64,000 nucleotides of DNA from Cohnella herbarum (GTDB lineage Bacteria; Bacillota; Bacilli; Paenibacillales; Paenibacillaceae). The stretch spans positions 1,984,001 through 2,048,000 of the forward strand of contig NZ_CP051680.1 in assembly GCF_012849095.1 (NCBI RefSeq). The letters are read 5' to 3'. The notes below the pieces were generated by a model. The model had not been told where the DNA came from, did no database searches, and saw nothing but the letters and a program-made list of their open reading frames with translations. Positions 8,151-16,227 of this stretch are shown piece by piece. Positions within the stretch are counted from its first letter, which is position 1; each line of letters begins with the position of its first letter. The position numbers and the translations under genes were made by a program.

Positions 8151-9017
8151 CTATACAGCTTGACCAGGGTACATACGTTCGTAATCAGAAGGCGTGTGGT
8201 ACCCTATCGTAGAATGGATACGTTGATTGTTGTAAAAAAACTTCGATGTATTCAAAGATACTCTTTTTCGCTTCTTCGCGTGTTTGGTATTTATTGAGGT
8301 AAATTAGTTCCTTCTTCAATACGCTGTGAAACGACTCGATGCAAGCGTTGTCGTAACAGTTTCCCTTGCGACTCATGCTACCAGTCATCTCATAAATCTT
8401 GAGTTGCTTCTGGTAATCATGGGATGCGTACTGGCTTCCGCGATCCGAGTGATGCAGCAATCCTGCGCCTGGCTGTTGACGGCCATGGGCTTGCCTTAGA
8501 GCCTGTAGCACAAGCTCTTACGTCATCCGTTCACTCATGTGCCAACCGACAATCTTACGCGAGTACAAGTCCATTACGCTCGCCAAATAAAGCCAACCCT
8601 CATCGGTGGAGACATACGTGATATCAGTCACCCACTTCGCATTCGGTTTACTTGCAGCAAACTCCCTGTTCATTACGTTTTCTTGAACCGGTAGGGAATG
8701 CTTGGAGTTGGTTGTTGCCTTGTATTTCTTTACGGTCTTGGAACGGATTCCATTCTCCTTCATGATACGGGTGAAGGTACGACGAGAGATGTTGACACCT
8801 TGTTGATGCAATCGTTCGGTAATTTTAGGGCTTCCGTATAGCTGCCTATTCTGGTCGTACACTTCCTTGACTTGGTCCGTCCATTCCTTGTGCTGACGCT
8901 CACGTTCACTCTCAGGGCGTCCTAACCATTTGTAATAGCCGCTACGAGATACTTCCATTATGCGGCACATCTTCTCCAGTCGGTACTCGGAGCGGTGTTC
9001 GTGGATGAACGTATATT
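8151..9017 (-). pseudogene. IS3-family transposase OrfB, nonsense and frameshift
   Basis: The DDE integrase core is recognisable: WVTDITYV carries the first Asp, HHSDRGSQYAS the second, and NACIESFHSVLKKE the Glu. An in-frame TAA at 8518-8520 interrupts the frame where homologues usually have a Lys (SERMT*ELVLQAL), and an extra T in the T-run near 8239-8245 shifts the end: the normal C-terminus NNQRIHSTIGYHTPSDYERM is in another frame. The transposase is therefore inactive unless both are sequencing errors. Confidence 0.85.
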
Positions 9018-9300
9018 TTACCGACGGTCTTTCGCGAAGAAGTGCATCGCCTTTTTTAGGATTTCATTCTCCTCTTGGAGATCACGAATATATTTTTGCA
9101 TCTCTTTTATTCTCTGATCTTCTGGGACTAGCGCTTGTATAGCAACGATTTCTGGCTCACCGCCATACCTTTTCTCCCAGCCATACAAAGTATTTGCATT
9201 AATCTTAAGTTCCCGACCGATCTCTGCTACCGACTTCCCACTCCTTTATATATTTAACTGTTTGCTTTTTGTACGCTTCATCATGCTTGATCTGTTTCAT
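9018..9300 (-). pseudogene. IS3-family OrfA, frameshifted
   Basis: The helix-turn-helix protein of the element starts MKQIKHDEAYKKQTVKYIKE, then loses one base near 9238-9242 (the expected frame gives KSVAEIGRELKINANTLYGW), and resumes to the leucine-rich end IRDLQEENEILKKAMHFFAKDRR with TAA at 9018-9020. OrfA normally binds the ends and regulates OrfB through a programmed frameshift; this copy is broken. Confidence 0.8.
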
Positions 9301-9368
9301 AGACACAGTGTCCTCCGCTCAGTTATTGAATCTAGTATAATCTGTGTCTACTATTCACTCTAACTCCA

Positions 9369-9557
9369 TTCTGCTTCTTCTAGAATAGTAAAAGAATTAA
9401 ACTGCTAGTCGTAAATTCTCAATGGATGGTTGTCTTCTAGTTCGTGATAAAATCTATTAGGGATCTTTGACTCATTCAATCTTTCACTTATAAAGCTTCC
9501 GGTCGTTGACTTGCCCGACCCAGGTATGCCATCAATTATTATTAATTTTGTCTTCAC
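9369..9557 (-). pseudogene. N-terminal fragment of the P-loop kinase-like gene, duplicate of 18434-19072
   Basis: The first 63 codons are nearly identical to the start of the intact gene at 18434-19072 (one base difference noticed near 9402), including the Walker A GIPGSGKST and the GTG start. The rest is missing and replaced by the IS3-family element. The identity continues through the upstream spacer and into site S9, which matches S21. Confidence 0.9.
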
Positions 9558-9602
9558 AGAAACTACTCCCTGTATGATCTATTGGCTTTGCGTTGATTTC
9601 CT

Positions 9603-9763
9603 ATAACGTTTCCGTGTTCACGACTTCCCACCACCTTAAGGTCACGAAGTGACCGGTCGCGATGGGGTTAGATGGTGCGGATGTGTCCAGCTGATTATGC
9701 TCCCATGAAAATGCCTCGGGCGGACCGAGGGCCGAGTGGCCCTAAGCGTGAATATGGTGTTAT
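9603..9763 (-). repeat. attC-like site S9
   Basis: Full outer boxes (ATAACGTTTCCGTGTTCACG, GCGTGAATATGGTGTTAT), CCCACCACCTTAA stem partner GGTTAGATGGTGCGG with a mismatch, and a shortened middle region. Its left half is nearly identical to S21 at 19118. Confidence 0.8.
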
Positions 9764-9797
9764 CTGAAGGAGCTCCTGTTAAACCCACAATTCGCCT

Positions 9798-10091
9798 TTA
9801 TTCATTAAGACAATTTCTTGCTCCATGTATTATGGTCTTTATGATTATCCGATCATTATGTATTTGATAAATCAATCAATACCGATGTATAAAAATTTCC
9901 CGCACCTCAGGATCGTCCATTTCTGGAACTACACGTCCTCGATGCGGGAAATCATTTAGTGTCTGTGCTTTATCCATTACATCATCATAAAATGCTAAGG
10001 CATAATACATGGAATCCTGAGAAATATATTCTACAATGTTTTGTAAATCTTTATACGCCGTTACGGTCCATATTATTGTTTGTTCAGCCAT
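9798..10091 (-). pseudogene. ParE/RelE-type toxin with premature stop, cassette C9
   Basis: The first 71 codons read as a ParE-type toxin (TAYKDLQNIVEYISQDS, then HRGRVVPEMDDPEVREIFIHRY). A TGA then stands where the family normally has Arg (HRY-R-LIY), and the frame continues in register for 25 more codons, LIYQIHNDRIIIKTIIHGAR, to TAA at 9798-9800. A single C-to-T change would create this stop, so the toxin is probably inactive. It overlaps the antitoxin gene by 19 bases. Confidence 0.8.
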
Positions 10092-10258
10092 TTATCCATC
10101 CTCGCTTTAACCTCGTCATGGGATAGTAAATTGCCTTCATCAATGTCCTTCTGTCCTTTTTCAATTTTGGATCTGACATACAATGTATACTGGATGTCTT
10201 CAATTGAACAGTTCTCAGGAAGTTTATCAATCATTTGTTTTACATCATCTTTTAACAT
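10073..10258 (-). CDS. Antitoxin of a ParE-type toxin-antitoxin pair, cassette C9
   Basis: A 61-residue acidic protein (DIDEGNLLSHDEVKARMDKWL at the C-terminus) upstream of and overlapping the ParE-type toxin by 19 bases. The order antitoxin-toxin, the overlap and the 'GxLxSHDEVKxRMxKWL' tail are typical of small type II antitoxins that wrap the toxin with a C-terminal helix. GAGGTGATG 7 bases ahead of the ATG supports the start. Toxin-antitoxin pairs are classic stabilising cargo of long cassette arrays. Confidence 0.75.
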   Translation of the reverse strand: MLKDDVKQMIDKLPENCSIEDIQYTLYVRSKIEKGQKDIDEGNLLSHDEVKARMDKWLNKQ

Positions 10259-10333
10259 GTTAGCATCACCTCAGCTACATTATATCATAAGGGTTTTGGT
10301 TTGATGAATTTCAAATAAGCTTCGCTCTTTCAG

Positions 10334-10491
10334 ATAACGTTCTTGTATTCACGACGTCCCACCACCCTAAAGGAGCGAAGCGACTGGCCGCGACGCGGTT
10401 GGGTGGTGCGGGTGTGTCCGTTGAATAATCTTCCTCGAAATGCCTCTGTGGACCGAGGGCCGAATGGCCCGATGCGTGAATACGGTGTTAT
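10334..10491 (-). repeat. attC-like site S10
   Basis: Full site, CCCACCACCCTAA/TTGGGTGGTGCGG (note the paired C-G swap against other sites), with a short middle region and GGGCC/GGCCC hairpin. It closes the near-empty cassette C10. Confidence 0.8.
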
Positions 10492-10593
10492 CAGAAGTAT
10501 CTGCCATCTTGAATAAGCTATTAAAATCTCTCGATTAGTACACTATTTCTGTTATATCTATTTCATCTTCTATTGACTGCATGCATGGCTCAC
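10492..10593 (-). other. Cassette C10 remnant without a gene
   Basis: About 100 bases between S10 and S11 with no open frame of note. Its left arm is GTTATCAGAAGTATCTGCC, but the expected matching arm at the other end is gone: the sequence there reads CACATAGTTGTTCTTG. The cassette appears to have lost its gene and start by deletion. Confidence 0.6.
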
Positions 10594-10737
10594 ATAGTTG
10601 TTCTTGTATTCACGACGTCCAACTCCCTTAAGCCCGAAGGGCGGCCGCGACGCGGTTAGGGACATTACATCTCTGAATCCACATCTAACTCCTGCCGGAC
10701 CGAGGGCCGAATGGCCCAAAGCGTGAATATGGTGTTA
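10594..10737 (-). repeat. attC-like site S11, internally deleted
   Basis: The left box is corrupted (ATAGTTG instead of ATAACG). The inner stem begins CCAACTCCCTTAAG but the partner stops at GGTTAGGGA and jumps into the middle region, so GTTGGATGTGTCCGGC is missing. The last hairpin and right box are intact. Confidence 0.75.
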
Positions 10738-10783
10738 TAAGATGTTGGCGTCTTCTCTGAAATACTCCACAACTATAAAAAAT

Positions 10784-10807
10784 GTCCCTAACTATAATGT
10801 CAGGGAC
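10784..10807 (-). terminator. Terminator after the RelE-type toxin, inside cassette C11
   Basis: On the minus strand GTCCCT, a 12-base loop, AGGGAC, then ATTTTTTA. It follows the toxin stop by about 12 bases and lies before the array site, so this cassette carries its own transcription stop. Confidence 0.7.
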
Positions 10808-10819
10808 TTACTCTAGTTG

Positions 10820-11089
10820 TCATTTATATATGTCTCCTCTTGGACCTAGGCGTACTACATATATGATTAATTCATTGTTTTTGATTTCATAGATAACTCG
10901 GTAACTCCCCACACGAAGTCTATAATAATTGCCTTCCTTACCTTTCATCTTCTTAGTATGTGGGTTTTCGTATGGCTTCTCACTCAATTGTTGAAGTGCA
11001 TTAAAAATTCTTCTAATAGTATCTTTCTCTAGATTCTTTAGTGACTTCTCTGCTTCACCCGAAAAGATTACCCTATATTTCGAGCTCAC
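10820..11089 (-). CDS. RelE-type mRNA interferase toxin, cassette C11
   Basis: An 89-residue RelE/ParE-superfamily protein: KYRVIFSGEAEKSLKNLEKD at the start, KKMKGKEGNYYRLRVGSYRVIYEI in the middle and a final strand LIIYVVRLGPRGDIYK. The Arg/Tyr/Lys-rich central strands match the catalytic face of RelE ribosome-dependent ribonucleases. A GTG at 11089 that overlaps the antitoxin's end by 17 bases is preferred over the frame's first ATG at 11149. Unlike the toxin of C9, this frame is intact. Confidence 0.8.
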   Translation of the reverse strand: MSSKYRVIFSGEAEKSLKNLEKDTIRRIFNALQQLSEKPYENPHTKKMKGKEGNYYRLRVGSYRVIYEIKNNELIIYVVRLGPRGDIYK

Positions 11090-11297
11090 GTTGTAAGTCC
11101 TCCAATGATTTAGTCCTGCCGCTTTGAAGATCAAGTTGTCCTTGTTCAATAGCCTGGATATCTTCAGGTGTTAAATAGTCATCTTCTTCATCTATTTGTT
11201 TTTCCAGTAACCAGGACAAAAAGCTCTTCGCTACAACTTTATTCTTATCATTCAAATGATCTAAAATTTGCTCAAGCTCATCATTTGGGACACTCAT
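11073..11297 (-). CDS. Antitoxin of the RelE-type pair, cassette C11
   Basis: A 74-residue acidic protein (DELEQILDHLNDKNKVVAKS...EDIQAIEQGQLDLQSGRT) preceding and overlapping the RelE-type toxin. The ATG at 11297 follows AAGGGGG at 7 bases; the open frame reaches 11339 without a binding site. Gene order, overlap and size are those of a type II antitoxin that neutralises the toxin and represses its own promoter; the fold class of its DNA-binding part is not clear from sequence. Confidence 0.75.
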   Translation of the reverse strand: MSVPNDELEQILDHLNDKNKVVAKSFLSWLLEKQIDEEDDYLTPEDIQAIEQGQLDLQSGRTKSLEDLQRELEI

Positions 11298-11420
11298 GAC
11301 TTGTACCCCCTTTGAATTATCATTCTTATTATACGCCAATATATAAGGATGCTCCAGATTTTAGTGTTTTTATACTTCATCTCGAGTTACTCGTAGAAAT
11401 CGATCTTGCACCAATTTCTT

Positions 11421-11597
11421 ATAACGTTTCCGTGTTCACGACGTCCATTCACCTTAAGCTGCAAGAGTCCTGCGACTAGCACGATCTCGGCCGGCCGCGA
11501 TGCGGTTGGGTGAATGGATGTGTCCCGGCGATTGCTTCTTCGACTTATCTCCCGGGATCAAGGCGGCTTGTCCGCCGATGCGTGAACATATTGTTAT
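11421..11597 (-). repeat. attC-like site S12, variant
   Basis: Diverged full site showing compensated changes: outer stem GTTCACG/CGTGAAC, inner stem CCATTCACC/GGGTGAATGG, second stem TCCCGG/CCGGGA and third hairpin GGCGG/CCGCC. Its small inner hairpins are longer than in other sites. Confidence 0.8.
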
Positions 11598-11624
11598 CGG
11601 ATGTCCCAGCCTTCATTGATAAAC

Positions 11625-12716
11625 TCAATATTTATTTTCCTTTACATTTAGAATATTTCTAATAAATGGGGTTGCTTCTGAAAATTTCATTTCACGGTAT
11701 TCAAACCTATCATATATTCCTCTGCCAATTAAGGTTTCATAACGTCCTTTAATTTCCCCTGTGTTATTCGGATCAAATACCATAAATCGTTTTATTCTCG
11801 ACTTGCCAGCTGTTCCTAATGCAAATAAATATCTAAAAAAGGCATCGGATTCTGGAAGAGAGTAACCAATTACAAATATATTTCTAGCAGTACTTAAGTC
11901 CTCTGCCGCTTGGGTCCAGACATTTGTAAGAGTGCCTTGATAATCTGTTTTGTTCCAAGTTGGAGGGACAATTACAGGAATATTTTCTACAGATTCGTTA
12001 CAATGACTTAAGTCGTGTAAATGTTCACTTGGAGTAAGTAATACATTCTTTACTTCACCTAATAACCGACTCCAATTGTACTTTCTAAAATAATCATTAA
12101 AGTTATAAGGAAGTACTTCTTTACAATGTTTGCATCTACCCCAATTAATTGATCCATGCAATTTTAAATAATGGAGTCGACTTCTGTCATTAGAGTGAGA
12201 CAAGCAATAATCTGGACTCTGACTCGTGTAATGTAAAGCAAAATCCAAAGCAACATCATAATTAAATGAAATTATTGAAGAAGTACTGTTATTTGAATTT
12301 GAAGCTTGTAGATCGTTTATTAGATTAGCAAATTCTAGATATGATTTTGTCGGTCTTATATGCTTATCCGATGCTGGTAACTTTATTGTTTTTTCAAGGG
12401 TTTTAACAATCAATTTGATAAGTGATTCTCTAGCAACTTCAATTTCATTGCCCGTCCTCGTGCCAAGTCTATTGATAATTCGAGCCATTTCAATAGCTCC
12501 GAAAAGCGTTTCAATATTGTCCAATTTTAAATAAGATTTTGAATGAATAATCTGCAAATCAGATATGATAGAGAAAACTTCTTGAAATGCTTCTCTTTTT
12601 TCATTTAGTACATTTGTCATTAACAATTCCTCGGATATATCAAGGAAATTATTCATTAATGGTGCTCCAGATTCAAAAGATGCACCAGCACCTAGAATAA
12701 ATACATTCTCTACCAT
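11625..12716 (-). CDS. SIR2-like domain protein, cassette C12
   Basis: A 363-residue protein of the SIR2-like (SIR2_2) type. The nucleotide-binding start is VFILGAGASFESGAPLM; SIISFNYDVALDFAL, KLHGSINWGRC and IFVIGYSLPESDAFFRYLFALG follow in the usual order. CKHC around residue 195 may bind zinc. Members of this group hydrolyse NAD+ and many act in anti-phage defence by abortive infection, alone or with a partner; whether this one does is inference. ATG at 12716 with GGAGG 8 bases upstream. It is the longest gene in the array and its cassette ends match (GTTATCGGA..TCC). Confidence 0.8.
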   Translation of the reverse strand: MVENVFILGAGASFESGAPLMNNFLDISEELLMTNVLNEKREAFQEVFSIISDLQIIHSKSYLKLDNIETLFGAIEMARIINRLGTRTGNEIEVARESLIKLIVKTLEKTIKLPASDKHIRPTKSYLEFANLINDLQASNSNNSTSSIISFNYDVALDFALHYTSQSPDYCLSHSNDRSRLHYLKLHGSINWGRCKHCKEVLPYNFNDYFRKYNWSRLLGEVKNVLLTPSEHLHDLSHCNESVENIPVIVPPTWNKTDYQGTLTNVWTQAAEDLSTARNIFVIGYSLPESDAFFRYLFALGTAGKSRIKRFMVFDPNNTGEIKGRYETLIGRGIYDRFEYREMKFSEATPFIRNILNVKENKY

Positions 12717-12748
12717 GAATTGCTTCCTCCTAATTGCTTGGATTTCCG

Positions 12749-12891
12749 ATAACGTTCATGTATTCGCGACGTCCATTCCCCTTAGATAGCTCCTATCTTA
12801 GGGGAATGGATGTATCTGCCTGAATTACCTCATCGAAATCACTCCTGGCAGATCAAGGGCCGCATGGCCCGCAGCGTGAATATGGTGTTAT
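12749..12891 (-). repeat. attC-like site S13, short subtype
   Basis: Short subtype (143 bp). The inner arm is one hairpin, CCATTCCCCTTAGATAG with CTATCTTAGGGGAATGG, in place of the two-hairpin junction, and the second stem is ATCTGCC/GGCAGAT. The last hairpin GGGCC/GGCCC and outer boxes are kept. S18 and S19 share this subtype. Confidence 0.85.
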
Positions 12892-13304
12892 CTGCTGTTG
12901 CCCTCATCCTTGAGATTGCCCGACAATATCCCTGCTCTTCTGATAATTTCTATTCTTTCTTCTCTGCCTTCAATATTCTTTATCATATCTAAAGCGGTTT
13001 CAAAATTCATTATTACATATCCAGTCTTTTCATATCCTTTTGGTATTTCACAAATCCTTTTTACAAGTGTTAAGAAATAAATAGTGTATCCGTTAGATTC
13101 CTTCCAAAACCAGCTAGCGAAGGGCACTCTAATTTCAGTTAATTCAATTCCTGCTTCTTCCATCACTTCTCTATCTAATCCATCTTCTATTGTTTCGTTC
13201 TGTTCTAATCTCCCACCAATTGTTGTGAGTACTTTCTCTTCTCGATCCCAGACCATCATCAAGTTACCATTATCAAGGAGTGGAATGCAGTGAACTCCGC
13301 CTAT
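12888..13304 (-). pseudogene. Nudix hydrolase truncated at its 5' end, cassette C13
   Basis: About 135 codons of a Nudix hydrolase with the box GGRLEQNETIEDGLDREVMEEAG intact in its key residues (E-x7-R-E-x2-E-E). The frame stays open upstream of a TTG at 13262 (VHCIPLLDNGNL precedes it), but the N-terminus and normal start are lost where the gene joins the middle of site S14 at about 13304. The TAA stop is formed by the R box itself (GTTAT at 12887-12891). A deletion removed the cassette start and half of S14; translation from the TTG would give a short product of uncertain activity. Confidence 0.75.
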
Positions 13305-13412
13305 TGTGTCCGGCTGCTTCCGCTTCCTGTATCTGAGTTCACGCCTATCGAGTCCACTTCAACTTCTGCCGGACCGAGGGGCGAATGCCCCGATGCGTGA
13401 ATATGGTGTTAT
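13305..13412 (-). repeat. attC-like site S14, left half deleted
   Basis: Starts abruptly at TGTCCGGC inside the site and runs normally through CCGGACCGAGGGG...CCCC to GTGTTAT. The outer left box and first stem are missing. Its right arm GTTATCCGAAGTTCCTGA matches the far end of cassette C14. Confidence 0.8.
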
Positions 13413-13428
13413 CCGAAGTTCCTGACCT

Positions 13429-14191
13429 CTATGAGTTACCCCGAAATGAAACCTTTCTCTTATATGCATCTTCTAATATTTCTTTAATTCCTTCAGCTTT
13501 CTTCGTTATGAATGTATTCCAAAAAATCTGTCCTTTACGCGCTAATTCTACCGGCGAATAACCATCTGGATCAAAACTCCCCAACATCCATCTGTTGTAA
13601 GCTTATCCCAGCCCATAAAATCAGCATATTTTCTGTTTTCTGTAGGAATTTGAGAACCCATTGAAAGTAACTTCACTTTATCTGGACATAACCACATTGC
13701 TGTACATACAGACAATAACCCGCCGTGCATTTCATTTAGCCCTTCCAGTCCTGAGGCTTGAATAGCTGTCTGCCAAGCATCTCCATTATGATTTGGATGA
13801 ATCAATATAATTTCTGGATATTTATAGTTAATATGTTTGATAAAAGATCCTTCCCAATAGGAACCACCATGTCCTGAACATAAAACAAACTTTTTAAATC
13901 CTTGTCGTATTAGTCCAGTCACAATCTCTTCTAATAATAATGTTATTTGGTTCGGGCTAATTGTTACTGTCCCTTTAAAATTCGCATGTTCCTCAGAGGT
14001 ATTAAACGGTAAAGTGGGTAATACATAAGCATTTAATGCTTGCCATATTCTTCGGCATAGAGTTCAGCTATTACAGTATCCAAGTGCATGGGCAAATATG
14101 GACCAAATTGTTCGGTTGCACCTACAGAAATAATAGCGGTATCAATACCGCTTTCTGATAATTCTTTGGTTGTATTCGTATAGTTCAACAT
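13429..14191 (-). pseudogene. Creatininase-family amidohydrolase with two frameshifts, cassette C14
   Basis: Three reading frames joined give one creatininase-family protein of about 253 residues. The start MLNYTNTTKELSESGIDTAI leads to GATEQFGPYLPMHLDT, with the metal-binding Glu, His and Asp; a missing base near 14045-14052 ends this frame (GKH*). The middle part holds VLCSGHGG and DAWQTAIQASGLEGLNEMHGG, also metal-site motifs. A second missing base near 13577-13582 moves the C-terminus DPDGYSPVELARKGQIFW out of frame. Such enzymes hydrolyse cyclic amides with two divalent metals; this copy is dead unless both indels are assembly errors. Confidence 0.8.
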
Positions 14192-14235
14192 AAAAGAATC
14201 TCATCCTTGTCTTTTTATGGTCTCAGGAATTTCGG

Positions 14236-14417
14236 ATAACGTTCTTGTATTCACGATGTCCAACTACCTTAAGCCAGAAGGGCGGCCGGGATGCGGTTAG
14301 GGAGTTGGATGTGTCCGGCTGTTCCCACTTCCCTGTTCTGAGTTCACTCCGATCGAATCCTCTTCAACTTCTGTCGGACCGAGGGCCGAATGGCCCGATG
14401 CGTGAATATGGTGTTAG
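14236..14417 (-). repeat. attC-like site S15
   Basis: Full site, near-identical to S3 over its last 135 bases but with a CCAACTACCTTAAG left arm that no longer pairs perfectly with GGTTAGGGAGTTGG. Right box is GTTAG; GTTAGCTGATGCCACCC matches the far end of C15. Confidence 0.85.
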
Positions 14418-15127
14418 CTGATGCCACCCCTTCTTCGAGCTACAAACGTGATCCAATTGCTTTTGAATTCTATTTCCTTATCATATTTCTTTTCTTTCAT
14501 AGATTGAGGTAGATAGCTCTTATAAAGGATCTCCCAACCATGATATAGATTCTCTAGTAGTAATATTGTTCTGTCTGTTTCTAAATTAAGTTCTATTAAC
14601 CCGTCAGCAGTTTCTTGAGTTTCAATATCTATTTCCTTTACTTCAGTACTCATTAATATTGCATTTATTCCGTTGTCTTTTGTTCCTGTAATCATCCGAT
14701 TTACTACCATCTTTAATGCTTCCACTGAAGATACATGTTCTAAACAAGAACAAGCGACTATGTAATCAAATTCTCTAGGGGTTATTAAGTACTCTTCTGC
14801 ATCAGCAACTTCCGCAATGATCTGATCTTGAACATTATACTTCCTAGAATTTTCAATCAATAAATCTATTGCAGTTGGGATCAAATCAACACAAGTAATC
14901 ATTCCATTAAGATTCTTTACTATCTGAGCTATTGGAATGCTATTTCTACCTACTCCACAACCAAGATCAAGTATTCGTATATTTGGGTTATTCAGTAAGT
15001 CTAGCATTTTCAATACGATCTTGACTGGCCTAGCTAACCAAGTTCCAGGTTCAAAGAGCGTACTCTCTAGGTAAAAAGATTCGTGGTATTTGATCTCTTC
15101 TGTGCGAGCTTGAATAAATTTATTCAT
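14414..15127 (-). CDS. Class I SAM-dependent methyltransferase, cassette C15
   Basis: A 237-residue methyltransferase. Motif I is IRILDLGCGVGRNSIPIAQ (about residues 53-71), the acidic motif II end is MITCVDLIPTAIDLL, and DYIVACSCLEHV is the motif IV region. The C-terminal part ends WITFVARRRGGIS. The substrate is unknown; similar proteins modify small molecules or tellurite/arsenite. AAGGTGATCT before the ATG supports the start. The TAA stop (14414-14416) lies inside the GTTAG R box of S15, so gene and site overlap. Confidence 0.85.
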   Translation of the reverse strand: MNKFIQARTEEIKYHESFYLESTLFEPGTWLARPVKIVLKMLDLLNNPNIRILDLGCGVGRNSIPIAQIVKNLNGMITCVDLIPTAIDLLIENSRKYNVQDQIIAEVADAEEYLITPREFDYIVACSCLEHVSSVEALKMVVNRMITGTKDNGINAILMSTEVKEIDIETQETADGLIELNLETDRTILLLENLYHGWEILYKSYLPQSMKEKKYDKEIEFKSNWITFVARRRGGIS

Positions 15128-15173
15128 AGATCACCTTATCTTATATAGTTTATTCGCACTTGGGTGGTTTCAG

Positions 15174-15363
15174 CTAACGTTTGTGTGTTCACGACGTCAC
15201 ACCGACTTAAGGCGACGAAGTCGCCGGCCGCGATGCGGTTAGTCGGTGCGGATGTGTCCGGCTGATTCTGCTTTACTGCTGCTGAAATTACAACATCGAT
15301 TCCACTTCTTACTTCAGTCCGGACCGAGGCAGCTTGACTGCCGATGCGTGAATATAATGTTAT
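15174..15363 (-). repeat. attC-like site S16
   Basis: Full site with compensated changes: CACCGACTTAAGGCGAC and the partner TTAGTCGGTG; small hairpin GGCGACgaaGTCGCC; last hairpin GGCAG/CTGCC. The right box is preceded by AATATAATGTTAT. Confidence 0.8.
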
Positions 15364-15660
15364 CCGATGCCTCTGTCTTCCTGAATTTGCTTACATATGA
15401 GTTCTTAATATAATTCTTTGAACTCTTCATGACTCCCTAAATCATCATGATTATCTTGATCTCTTCGAGTTTTTGATCTTCGTGAGTTTTGAGTTTTCAT
15501 TTAAATAAAAATAGCCCTTAAATGGAATTGTAATCCATATCAGAGCGTTTATCATCACTTATTTACATATACACGGTTTACGATTCTGTCTCTGTCCGAT
15601 TTGTAGAAATCGTGTCACGAGTAATACACGCTTCAATCAATTAGCTAATTTACAAACCTA
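15364..15660. other. Gene-free part of cassette C16
   Basis: About 300 A+T-rich bases between site S16 and the small membrane gene. No open frame, hairpin or repeat stands out apart from short direct repeats of GATCTTC/GAGTTTT. It may be the worn 3' end of a longer former cassette. Confidence 0.4.
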
Positions 15661-15673
15661 TGATTCCATCTAT

Positions 15674-15835
15674 TCATTTTTTACTTTTCTTCGATGCCAT
15701 CCAGAAGACAAGTATCACAATTGGGATAAAGATGAACCATGGAATGTTGATCGTACTTTCTGTGATAAAGGCGAGACCCAACAATCCTATGGAACCAAGA
15801 ATAAGCCAGAGACACCCTCTTCCCAACGTTTCCAT
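15674..15835 (-). CDS. Small two-span membrane protein, cassette C16
   Basis: A 53-residue protein, METLGRGCLWLILGSIGLLG and INIPWFIFIPIVILVFWM, i.e. two hydrophobic spans separated by a short loop, with a basic end ASKKSKK. The ATG at 15835 is preferred because GGAGGGGAGG lies just upstream; the open frame extends to 15973 with no binding site. Its C-terminal Lys-rich tail recalls the C5 protein, but no homology is claimed. Function unknown. Confidence 0.6.
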   Translation of the reverse strand: METLGRGCLWLILGSIGLLGLAFITESTINIPWFIFIPIVILVFWMASKKSKK

Positions 15836-16005
15836 TCGCGTAGTTCCTCCCCTCCAAAATTGGATTGTAGATTTCTTAATCAAGTATTGTAAGTTTATTT
15901 CATTAATGAGTATCACATACCAAGAATACAAGTGCTTGATGAGCTGATTGTAACCGATCTTTTCCTCAAGCATCTACAATCAGAATAGTCACTCGGAGGT
16001 TTCGG

Positions 16006-16197
16006 ATAACGTTTCCGTATTCACGACGTCCCACTGGCTTAAGGTTCCGCAGGAACCGGCTGCGCTTGCGCAGTTAGACAGTGCGGATGTGTCCGGCTGA
16101 TTCCGCTTCTCTGCTACTGCCAATTGCATCTTAGAATCCACTTCTAACTTCTACCGGACCGAGAGCCGAATGGCTCGATGCGTGAATATGGTGTTAG
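16006..16197 (-). repeat. attC-like site S17
   Basis: Full site, CCCACTGGCTTAAGGTTCC...TTAGACAGTGCGG; the small hairpins are replaced by GGTTCCgcaGGAACC and GCTGCGCTTGCGCAG. Last hairpin GAGCC/GGCTC. Right box GTTAGACGAAGG. Confidence 0.8.
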
Positions 16198-16227
16198 ACG
16201 AAGGATCCTCCTTCTATGAATCTACAT

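Larger units (their letters stand above)
8114..9368 (-). mobile_element. IS3-family (IS150-like) insertion sequence, decayed
   Basis: About 1255 bp with terminal inverted repeats that begin TGGA and share ATAGTAGACACAGATT (8129-8144 and, inverted, 9341-9356). It encodes an OrfA/OrfB pair, each broken. No matching target duplication was found, and the two flanks belong to different genes, so the element probably mediated a deletion or recombination after inserting. Confidence 0.85.
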
